Origin: Isoetes taiwanensis
Taxonomy: Eukaryota > Streptophyta > Lycopodiopsida > Isoetales > Isoetaceae
NCBI GenBank assembly: GCA_021234155.1
Contig: JAJEKV010000049.1
Span: 3,563,487 to 3,627,486, forward strand
Direction of reading: 5' to 3'
DNA length: 64,000 nucleotides
This document shows, one piece after another, positions 55,045-64,000 of this stretch; within the stretch, counting starts at the first letter, position 1; every line of letters begins with the position of its first letter. A program made the translations under genes and the position numbers. Under the pieces are notes generated by a model. That model worked only from the letters and a program-made list of their open reading frames with translations, was not told the DNA's origin and did not search any database.

Positions 55045-56657
55045 TGTGACGTTCCAGGGGAATATACGCCATTAATACGTATATTCCTGGACCCGTCACC
55101 ATACAAGTCTACACATGTAGCCTTGTATACCTTAGAAGTGGCAAGGGGCACATATCTAAGTTAATTGTTTAACTTAGATAACCTTAGGATAAGGCCCATT
55201 TCCACATGGCCTTATCCTATTAGGCAACCGCCACACGGCCCCATCCTATTGGTGCCACGTGGCATCCCATGTGGCTCAAACCCTAACCCTAGACCCTTTT
55301 CCTGTCTCTAGCACCTAAACACTCATCTACGCACTCGAAACCCCGTTTTGAGCATCGTTCGTCGTAGCATAGCCTGGTGCAGCAGCCCCCGAAGTGTGTG
55401 TATGATCGTGGAGGGAGCACGACTTCGACCACGTCAAGGAGCAATGGAGACACCAGGGATGGGAGGAAGTGCGTCTGGAGCAGGTAGGTGGAGTAGAGTT
55501 CATAGTGGTTCATCTGGAAGTTAGTACTCCAGATGTGTCTGTATATTGTATCTAGAGTAGAGCCATCCTAGAACCTTTGTTGAACATCTTGAACCCTAAT
55601 CAAGGAACCCTAACTGTAAGTTAGATATGTATGATTAGGTTAAGATATTCTTATGATGTTACCATGGTATGATGTGAGGTGATGATGGTTGATCATGTTT
55701 GCTCCTCTTGTATTGGAAGGGGGGTAGAGACCTAGGGCCATATGTAGTATGCTCCTAGTGTAGATCCCTTAGTTCCTATATGCGGCCTGTGCATAGGAAC
55801 CCACCGGGTTATGGAGGCTATGATGTGACTCAGCACTACACAACGGGGCTAGCGGCAATGCGGAGGGAGGATCCCTGCCGAGTGGCGGCTACGGGGGATC
55901 TCATAGTGGGCTAGGCTTATGGTCGGTCACTTCGTGTGGGCCGAGCATGGGTCCGACACCTCCTGGGGCAATGGTGTTGCTCTGCCTCTCAAGAGTTGCA
56001 AGTGTCAGCTTGGCTCTTGTTTTGGGGGGTTCAGTCGGGTATGAATCGTGTGTCGCCACGATTCTCTAGCCGCCCGAGGAGTCTCTAGACCCCGGGATGG
56101 GGAGATGCAACCCGTCCTGCCTCGACGGTCCAGGGAGATGCAACCTGGAGTAGTCCCGATGGGTGATGCCATGGGATTGCGTATCCGGAAGGCTAGAGTC
56201 ATGTCAGAGCCTGATCTGGCCCATCTGCAAAGTATGCACAGGAGGGGCGGATGGAGTGGTAAATCCTAGCCATTGTCTATAGCCAGCCCCGCCATTGTTA
56301 TGACTCGGTCTGCTCTTCTATCCAGTCAATTTACCTCCTTATGTGTCGGAGCCACGGGTAGGAGCTCTCATGTTTTATGGCATATGATTATGTTCCTTGC
56401 ACCTATGGATATGTGGATGAGCTACCCATCGTGGTAGTATAATGTATTGTTCTTGCTAGTTCTGACGATGTTTATGCTTCCGCTGTAATAGGAGCCCATA
56501 GGGGAAGGGCGCGCAAGACACCTTCATCTCCCCTTCCCGCACTACGGTGATTCCAGAGTGCGGGACAGACGGAGGGCCCGTGCGGTCGGAGGACCGGATG
56601 GGGGATTTCCTACGGAGTGTAAGGCTGGGAGCCGTATATTTAGTAGGGAGCGTCACA
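55045..56657 (+). repeat. 3' LTR of element D
   Basis: 1613 bp; matches 43736-45370 from TGTGACG to CGTCACA. The terminal hairpin is retained. The main size difference is a missing ~17-bp piece before the telo-box. Confidence 0.95.
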
Positions 56658-57175
56658 CTCAGTTACTTGATCTTTTGGAAAGATACAAGGATGTGTTTCC
56701 CGAGGAGTTGCATATAGGGCCACCTCCGTCGAGGAGAGTGGAGCATGAGATTGACCTTGAACCGGGAACTAAACCAATGGCAAGAGCCCCTTATCGCTTG
56801 AGTCCTCTTGAGTTAGAGGAAGTCAAAAAGCAAGTTAGGGAACTACTTGAAAAAGGGTTCATCCAGCCAAATAAATCTCCTTTTACAGCTCCAGTGCTGC
56901 TAGTTAAAAAAAAAAGATGAAATTATGCGCATATGCATAGATTATCGCGCACTTAACAAAGCAACCATTAAGGATAGATATTCTTTACCACGGATTCATG
57001 ATATATTAGATCGTCTAGGTAGTGCAACTTGGTTCACCAAGATTGATTTGAGAAGTGGATATCATCAAATCAAAATTCGTGAAGGTGATGAACCAAAAAC
57101 AACTTTTCGAACTCATCAAGGACATTATGAGTTCCTCATCAAGCAAAGAGTTGCTTATTTGGGTCACATCTTGTC
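56658..57175 (+). pseudogene. Element C reverse transcriptase, amino-terminal part
   Basis: Continues element C after the nested element D: LLDLLERYKDVFPEELHIGP, APYRLSPLELEEVKKQVREL, then across a one-base slip in an A run [20 protein letters not shown] and [20 protein letters not shown]. After HYEFLIKQ the sequence jumps to [11 protein letters not shown], so the segment with the catalytic YxDD box has been deleted. LINE-2 then interrupts at about 57176. Confidence 0.88.
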
Positions 57176-57180
57176 GGGGG

Positions 57181-57200
57181 AAATGAAATAAAATGAAATG
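57181..57200 (-). repeat. Pentanucleotide tail of LINE-2
   Basis: Four consecutive five-base units on the plus strand (AAATG, AAATA, AAATG, AAATG) at the 3' end of LINE-2, in place of poly(A). AATAAA precedes it on the element's strand. Confidence 0.8.
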
Positions 57201-57241
57201 TTTATTAATCACGCCTGCAGTCCACTAGGTCTATGAGATGT

Positions 57242-59229
57242 TCAACACATACAATCAACGTTATAGAAAATATCACCTGATGCATCTTCAGACAGTAATG
57301 CATTAGCCTCTCCTCCCAACTCCTCTTTTATAGAAGTATGACCAAGTTGTTCCCTCATACTCAGGACATCTCTTATGAATTTCCCTATGCATTTGCCTTC
57401 TAAGTCAAAAAACTCCAATAAGGTTGATGCTGAAATATTATACTTGTTTCGAATTTCCAGATACGCAGGGCACCTCAAGAGCACATGTTGTTCATCCTCC
57501 ACTTCCTGTAAATTACATGCTTTGCAATGCCTTATTTCATGCGGGATTCCACTCCATCTGCCAATTTCTACTCCAAGTCTGAGTCTCATTCTGCTAATTA
57601 AATGTCTAAGCTTCAGAGACATACTTTCTCGAAGGTAAGCCTCTTGGAGTTTTGGATTAATACATCGTATATAGAAATCCTTCTTAATCTCTGGTACTCT
57701 CCAGTTTTTCATAATGACCTGCTCTTTTACCCATGTTCGAATATCCTTGCGGTGCACATATAGGTTGTGGGTATTTAACCCCCATTTCCACATCCACTCT
57801 TCAACGTCGGCATACCAACCCTTCAGTTTTGTCTCCTCCATTGCCAAATACGGCAAGTTATCATCATCCCCTCCAAATCATATCACATTCAGCAAGCATC
57901 ATGTCATATGGTGTTTGTACCTTTGTGCCTAACTCCATTCTAAGAAATTTTTTTTGGACCTTCTCTACCCTTTTCCATGTATCCGCTGCCAAGCCTGGCC
58001 CCCAAACCTCACACCCGTATAACAGTACTGTCTGAACAAGTACTCTATATAACATCCATTTCATGTCAAAATTCCAAATTTCAGCTTTGGCTACATTGCA
58101 TGCTATACAAGGCTTTGAGACCCGCATTCACTCTATGCTCTACGGCCATACTCCCAAATATTTATACGAGTTTACCAGCTCAACTGGCTTGCCTTTGTAG
58201 AAGAATAACAGATGGTCTGTTTTATTTTCCCCAAAGACAGCCATTTTTGTTTCAGCAAGGTTTACTCGCATTCCCTTACTATCACAAAAATATGCCAGCG
58301 CATCCAAGTGTTTCTGCATCCCTGCCACTGAGCGTGATAGGATGACTATATCATCCGCATATAGCAAAAGCTTCGCTACATAACCATTTACCAGTGTACC
58401 ATCGCCCCCATGTTCAACCAACCAACTCTCCAGCTCGTCAATGAATAATCCAAACAATGTTGGAGATAAAGGACATCCTTGCTTGGCCCCAATATTACTG
58501 ACCACAACACTATCACACTCCTTTACATAGGATAGTGACAACTGAACTAAGACTTTTTCGTATAGTACCTTAACTGCTTGTCTTAGATCCACTGGGACTC
58601 CAATCCATTCTCTGCCAGAGATTATCTCTATTCACTGTGTCAAAGGCTTTAGCATAATCTACAAAAAGAGCATATAAAGGCTTTTTCTTGCCAGTAAATG
58701 AATCTATCATGGCACGTAAAGTGATCAAATGGTCTATGGTAGACCGTTTAGGTCTAAATCATGCTTGGCCCATGGCCCTGACTCCATTTTTTTCAGCCCA
58801 CATATTAATCTTAGTGTTCAACATGGTAGCAAACAATTTTGCAAAGAAGCTGCAAACCATAATCATCCTATAATTACCTGGGTCTTTATCGTCTCCCGCT
58901 TTGTATAATGGAATAACTCTGTTAACTTGCCATGTGCGAGGAAAACCATCTCTTACAGCCGCATTTAACAATTTTAATAGCATTGCATGAACGGAATCCC
59001 CAACCCATTTGAACAATTCTGCCACTAATCCATGTGCGTCTGCTGCCTTCCCATTTGCTAGTTTACTTAAACCTTCTTCAAGATCTTCCAGAGTGAACTT
59101 GCATTCATCAGCAATGGGATATGTGATCTCTTCCACATCAGGAATACCAGGCACATGATATAGCTTGCGTACTTGTCCTAACAATGCATCAATGTCCAAG
59201 ACAGCTTCTTGTTTTACATTAGGTTTCAA
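57242..59229 (-). pseudogene. LINE-2 reverse transcriptase and carboxy terminus (frameshifted)
   Basis: From high to low coordinates: GLSKLANGKAADAHGLVAEL and VIPLYKAGDDKDPGNYRMI (58759-59229), GAKQGCPLSPTLFGLFIDEL and catalytic LLLYADDIVILSRS with NSYKYLGVWP (58140-58592), then YRVLVQTVLLYGCEVWG (57864-58127). The carboxy-terminal frame (57242-57856) has the CKACNLQEVEDEQHVLLRCP zinc module. YADD is intact. Single-base breaks separate the frames. LINE-1 has the same blocks, so both belong to one clade. Confidence 0.85.
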
Positions 59230-59269
59230 CCTGTTCCGGTCTAACCAATAACTCCTCTATCATATGTTG

Positions 59270-60430
59270 CTACTTTTTATAGATGTACTGTTTCTTTCTT
59301 GATTTGGTCAACTTCACATACTCTTTCTTTAATTTTTGCCTTTCTATACCCTTTGCTTTCCTAAACTCTGCTCTCTTTGCCTTGCAGTCCCTATCAAACC
59401 ATGCATTGCAAGGGATGCCTTTCAATTTTCTTTGTGATATAAAGCATTTAGCAGCAATTTCCAAGACCATTTGGACAAGGGCACCTGCATCTTCTGACCA
59501 TTCTATTTCCAATATCTTTTGTTCACACAATTTCCCATATTCCTCCGCTTTATTGTAATCCTATGTCCATATGGCACATGATCACTTACTTTTTGATGCA
59601 CATTTCTAACCCGCAGCTCAACTAATAAAGGTGCGTGATCCGTTATCTGAGGCATTGCTTCCCCTATATGAAAATCCAATATCTGCTTTGCAAGACATGT
59701 CCTAGCCAAAACCACGTCTACAACAGTAGCATCCCTGCATGTTAGTTTACCAGAGTGCAGAAATTTGCTTATACCATTATATATAAGCAAGTCCAAGCCA
59801 CTGCACATGTTAAGCACATGATTAATTTGTGGTGTGGGCCATCTTATTTTATCATGAGATTCACAATGCCACCCATATTCTTTTACCTCCAATTCATCTA
59901 GCATTTCCAACCACAACGGATCCCCTTCCGAGCTCACAATTGCTGCTTGTTTATTGGCAGCTCTCACATTAAAATCTCCTATCAGCATAACATCTCCTTC
60001 TTGCAAAAGTGCCATCGCATCTTGCTCTAGCTGGAAAAAGGATCGTCCCTGTCCAAACTCCCAGCATTATACACTGGTGAACCACGTGGGGAAAAGTAAC
60101 AACCTGCAATAAATATTTTTCCAAACTGCCCAAGAATTTCAATCCAAATCTGTTGCATAGAACCACGCTGTGGTACTAGCTTTACCATATGTCTGACATT
60201 TTTTCTAACATATATAACATGCAATTCCTCCATGCACGTTTAACATCCATGATTTTTTATACCATACATAATGAAGCAGAATAAAATCATTTATTTCCGG
60301 TAAACCTTTCTCTTCATGTTCACAAGTTTCTAGAAAAAAATAACATCAGCATTCTCAAGCATAAAGCTAATTACATCTACTTTAAACTGACTAATAGAGT
60401 CAATATTCCAGCACATGACCCTGATCCTGG
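59270..60430 (-). pseudogene. LINE-2 endonuclease domain
   Basis: MCWNIDSISQ is readable near 60415, then FFLETCEHE. Further on come IFIAGCYFSPRGSP (60027-60233) and, in the 59503-60015 frame, DVMLIGDFNVRAAN, ATVVDVVLA and ITDHAPLLVEL. These carry the Asn, Asp and His residues of the EEP endonuclease. Frame breaks lie near 60010 and 60240. The 59270-59530 frame is the linker to RT. Confidence 0.82.
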
Positions 60431-60455
60431 TGGTCTCGACTACCTATGTCTCAAC

Positions 60456-61980
60456 GGGAGGGAGTATCTCCGGACCCTAGCAAGGTATGTGCGGTACATG
60501 AATGGACTCAACCTGAGAATATGCATGAGTTGAGAAGCTTTCTCGGGTTGGCTACTTATTATAGAAAATTTGTGCTCAAGTTTTCTAAGATAGTGGCCCC
60601 GCTCACCGATCTTTTGAGAAAAGATCAAGAGTATGTGTGAGTTCAAGCTCAACAAGCGGCCTTTGAAAGGAAGGAAGGACGGAAGGAAGTATATTTTAAC
60701 GTCCGTGAAGGATTAAAAGCCTTTTAGTGAGTAGTCCAGTACTAAAGGTACCTGACCTCAATGAGTCATTTGAGGTATACACGGAGGTGTTGCTGTCAGA
60801 TATGAAGAAACAAGTCCGGGACTTGGTTTCACATTGTCTGACGTGTCAAGCTGTTAAAGCTGACCATGGTCGTACCCCGGGACTATTGCAACCTATACCT
60901 ATACCCTTGCAAAGATGGGAGTGTATATGGACTTCATAGTCTCTTTGCCTAGAACTGTAAGGCAGAACACTCAGGTATGGGTGATTGTTGATTGCCTAAC
61001 TAAGTACGCCAAATTTGTGGCCTTGAAGGAGGATGCTACTGGTCCAGATGTAGCAATTGCATATATGAGATATGTTTTTCATCTTTTTGGTTTGCCTTTG
61101 TGTATCATAAGTGATCGGGACGCCAAGTTTACAGGTTATTTTTGGAAGGACCTTATGAAAGTTCTTAAGGTATGATTGAGAATGAGTAGTGGTAACCACC
61201 CACAAACAGATGGCCAAACTAAGAGAATCAACATGATCCTCGAGGATATGTTGAGAAGTTTTGTCCATGAATGCCAAACTCGTTGAAAGGAGTATTTGCC
61301 TTACCTAGAGTTTGCGTATAACAACAGCCATCATACGGGAATTAAAATGACTCCCTTTGTTGCTATGATGGGGCAAAATCCCAGAACTTATGCTGGTATG
61401 CACAATACCTAAAGACGGATGCCGTCGTAAATATGTTGGATGACATGAATGCAATTTTACTTCAGTGTCAGCAAAACTTGCGAAGAGCGCAAGATCGCAC
61501 TCACGTGTATGCGAATAAGCGTAGACGTGATGTTACCTATGAGGAAGGTGACTGTGTTTTTAAGGATTATGTATCCTTCGTCATTACGAATCAACACCCT
61601 TAAACCGTTGGTTAAAGGGCGTGTGCCTAAGTTAACCCCGAGATATGTTGGACCTTTTAAGATTGTCAAAAGGTTAGGACCCACGACATATGAGTTGGCG
61701 TTACCGCAGGATATTGGGATCCATCCTGTACTTTATGTAAGTCGTCTTAAGTGAGCTATACTAGATACGGACAATGTTGTTAGTCCTGAGAGTATACCGC
61801 TAGTGCTAAGGTCCGCCGTAACACCCGAACGGATTCTAGATACTCCTGTTCGACAGTTGCGCAATAGAGATATTCGTGAATATCTGGTCTTGTGGCGAGG
61901 CCAGTCTCTCGCAAATGCCACTTGGGAGACGGATGAGTTTGTGCAACGTTTTCCTCATTTGAGACTCTAGACCTTGAGGA
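60456..61980 (+). pseudogene. Element C RT remnant, integrase and chromodomain
   Basis: After LINE-2 the RT tail resumes with VSPDPSKVCAVHEWTQPENM and FLGLATYYRKFVLKFSKIVA. The RNase H begins (NESFEVYTE) but jumps at once into DMKKQVRDLVSHCLTCQAVK, so nearly all of RNase H and the HH half of the integrase zinc domain are deleted. The core retains MDFIVSLPRTV and IISDRDAKFTG, but TDGQT is followed by Lys instead of the catalytic Glu, with a stop nearby. PRYVGPFKIVKRLGPTTYEL is the carboxy-terminal domain. REYLVLWRGQSLANATWETD (about 61875-61930) is a chromodomain. Confidence 0.85.
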
Positions 61981-62007
61981 CAATGTCATAAGGGGAGGGG
62001 AAGAAAT

Positions 62008-62793
62008 TGTTACGGACCAAGGGCAAGTCGCGCTTCCGGGCCTTGGGACTGGTAGTCTGCCATGGGAATGCTACGGGTGGCCTCGGAATGTCCCGAGCAG
62101 TAGCACCACCTAGGGACGGTATGGGGTTCTAATTTTAAATGGCTAAACTTTCGTAGGCTAAAGTGGTCGTTTAATTAAATTATAAAGTCCTTAAAGAAAA
62201 GCCACTTAACCTTTGATTTGGAGGCGTGACGTGGCTTGGTTTTATTGGCTGAAGGTTTTAAAAGGCAAAACCGACTTGTAACTTCGCGATTAAAGTAGGT
62301 CGACCGGATCAGCAACAAACAATTCGAATCTAAGCTATACTTGCTTGATTCTTGCTCTGGAAAAGGCCCATATGCCTTTCTCCAGCTAATCTTGGTCCTA
62401 GTCGCCCTATAAAAGGATTTGATGGCGTTTTTGGAAATCATGTTTTTCCTTTGGAGCCAAGCAATTGGAGCAATCCGCCTTACCATCTTCTGTTGCTGGA
62501 GGTTTTGATCCATTGCGAATTGATTGAGCATCAATTCGACCTATTCTAAGCTACTTCACTATTTGGTGTTAGCTTGAGGAGGCGCTCCGTTGTTGGAGTG
62601 TTTCTGATTGCTCTTTGAGCAATACTGCTACTGCAGTATCAAATTCTTGTGTTAGAACTTCTGAAGCTGGGCTTCAGGCTGATCCTGGGGATCAGTAGCG
62701 ATCGTGCGTGGGGAGCTCTGGGAGCTCACGGTTGAGGGGAACTCTGGGAGTTCTAGGCAGCGCGATCGGACCTGCTTTCTGTAGGCTGTGATA
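62008..62793 (+). repeat. 3' LTR of element C
   Basis: 786 bp, TGTTACGG...GTGATA; the terminal CA is mutated to TA. Preceded by the purine tract AGGGGAGGGGAAGAAAT (61991-62007) and followed by the target duplication TGGAG (62794-62798). Confidence 0.92.
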
Positions 62794-62798
62794 TGGAG

Positions 62799-64000
62799 CA
62801 GTTCAACAATTATAGGGACAGGTAATCGGATCATTCTTCGGTTGATTTGGTTTACTGGAACAAATCCATTGTTCATTAATTAAATGCTTTTTTAGACATC
62901 CGTGAAATTTAGTCGTTCGTGAAATTCCAGTGGAGGAAAGTTGCCGCGCAAGTATTTGGCCGCTGACATGTATCAGTTTATGTATATGTGAACTAGGGAG
63001 GGGAAGAGGGGATAAGGAAGGCTACCCTATCAAGCAATCATTTGACTGCAATGCCAATTGCAGGAGTGCCCATGAAGCTGCCTTTCGTGCTAATGTAAAA
63101 TGGGAAATTAAATTAGATTGGAAGTAAATGTAGGTATGTTGACATTCACGGATGGCGAAAAACATAACAAGAGCAAGTTGAATTGACAGTTTAAGAACAA
63201 ATAAAATAAATCCTGGTTAAAAATGCTGCTCAGAGATTTAGATCCCCTACCAAATTGGCAGCATCAGCAAGTACCTTCAAGCTGAAGAGAAGCAGCACTC
63301 TCAGCCATCTCAAGATATACATATATACCGCCAAAGCATGGAGATGGCAAAAAATACTGGCTCAAACACGAGTCTGTAAAAAACATGCTTCCGAGAGATA
63401 CATAGATCTAGATACGACAAATCCACACGATACATCGCTATGGAGCAATCTGCTGCCAGAACCTGTGCAAGACAAAAGTGGCCTCTCAGAACCTATTATA
63501 TTTTACCCCATGCTCCGAAGCCACCGCCACTGCCACCACTTCTTAACCTAAAATACAAACTCTTTATAATTGCAAAGAACAAAACATAACTATTAAAAAA
63601 CCAAACCCACTATGCTGACATCATTAATGTACATTTTTGGCATACAAGTACCCTCCTAAACCATCCAAACCCATATGTAATATCCACAATTAAAGTATGG
63701 ACTTGCAGCATTTTCCACGTCTCTCTAAATCCGCACCACTGTCTACTTCTCCTCAAGTAGAATCCACATCTTTTCTCCTCCGTCTACTTCTATTGCGGCT
63801 TTACTTACTTCTATATTGCCTCTACCTGCACCTCCTACATCCTGGAGTTCTTCTTATGCAGTGGCCAGGGTGTGATTGGATCAAGCGTGATATGGCATCT
63901 AATATGCAACCTTCTCCTGTTTCTGCATTATTATATCACAGAATACTAAGAAAAAGTTGAGCTCATATCTAAATGAGTTGCAAGTACTCAATGATCATAT
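62799..64000. other. No gene recognised
   Basis: Right flank of element C. Short open frames on both strands (for example 63255-63551 and the Leu-rich 63697-63960) lack recognisable domains. The start of a host gene beyond the window cannot be excluded. Confidence 0.4.

Larger units (their letters stand above)
43736..56657 (+). mobile_element. Element D: chromovirus with histone H3-like ORF, 12.9 kb
   Basis: Inserted in element C with a perfect target duplication CTCAG (43731-43735, 56658-56662). LTRs of 1.6 kb, a tRNA-iMet primer site and a classic purine tract before the 3' LTR. About 4.2 kb with two extra coding regions precedes gag. Gag, protease, RT-RNase H, and integrase with chromodomain follow. 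Damage is light (a few frameshifts and stops) and the LTRs differ by a few percent by eye, so it is recent. The extra ORFs make it larger than ordinary plant chromoviruses (5-8 kb). Confidence 0.95.
57176..60455 (-). mobile_element. LINE-2: non-LTR retrotransposon inserted in element C
   Basis: Minus-strand element covering a full ORF2 order: endonuclease, RT, zinc-knuckle carboxy end, then AATAAA and a (CATTT)4 tail at 57181-57200. The RT frame of element C breaks at 57175 and resumes near 60456. The endonuclease starts almost at the 5' boundary and no ORF1 is seen, so the copy is 5'-truncated or the family has a single ORF. A clean target duplication is not resolved. Confidence 0.85.
40894..62793 (+). 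mobile_element. Element C: chromovirus (Ty3/gypsy), 21.9 kb with nested insertions
   Basis: Flanked by a perfect target duplication TGGAG (40889-40893, 62794-62798). LTRs of about 0.8 kb, tRNA-iMet primer site, gag, protease, RT, integrase and a carboxy-terminal chromodomain are recognisable. Its own sequence is 40894-43735, 56658-57175 and about 60456-62793; the rest is element D and LINE-2. It has lost the RT catalytic segment and most of RNase H by internal deletion, so it is a dead copy and the oldest layer of this nest. Confidence 0.95.

Noticed and set aside
63697-63960. Leu-rich 87-codon ORF near the right edge
   Set aside because: CT-rich sequence gives Leu runs; no domain, and no promoter or splice context visible in the window.

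Overview
This is a nuclear window from a land plant with a repeat-rich genome. A plant-specific EXORDIUM-type gene, a PPR fragment, plant Ty3/gypsy lineages and tRNA-Gln/iMet primer sites all fit. Species cannot be fixed; a fern, lycophyte or gymnosperm is a guess from repeat load and the mix of elements. Only one intact host gene is convincing: the EXORDIUM/PHI-1 family gene at 38135-39091. Almost everything else is transposable-element sequence, mostly decayed by single-base indels and stops.

Layout. 1-6673: old intergenic DNA with CACTA-like ends, tRNA-type B boxes, short tandem duplications and a PPR fragment. 6674-7333 plus 17544-~20450: one non-LTR retrotransposon (LINE-1, minus strand) split by a complete Ty3/gypsy element A (7334-17543, plus strand). 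21739-33861: element B (minus strand), a relative of A with a perfect AGACC target-site duplication. 33862-40893: intergenic DNA with a LINE remnant, a gag fragment, a palindrome array, the EXORDIUM gene and a Merlin/ISXO2-like transposase fragment. 40894-62793: chromovirus C (TSD TGGAG), itself holding chromovirus D (43736-56657, TSD CTCAG) and LINE-2 (57176-~60455). 62799-64000: flank without a recognisable gene.

Elements A and B share a tRNA-Gln primer site, a DGGS-type protease, an RT with FLDDL, a native RNase H that has lost its usual first catalytic Asp, and a second RNase H. That second RNase H lies between protease and RT, not after RT/RNase H as in the known Tat-lineage order. B also carries an antisense ORF between integrase and its 3' LTR.

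The most striking object is element D. It is a nearly intact chromodomain-bearing chromovirus with about 4.2 kb of extra sequence between its 5' LTR and gag. The first extra ORF (45993-46991, three frame breaks) ends in an unmistakable histone H3 fold behind a long non-H3 amino-terminal region. A second extra coding region (47750-49297) has no family I recognise. A retrotransposon that encodes both a chromatin-reading integrase and its own H3-like histone is, to my knowledge, undescribed.
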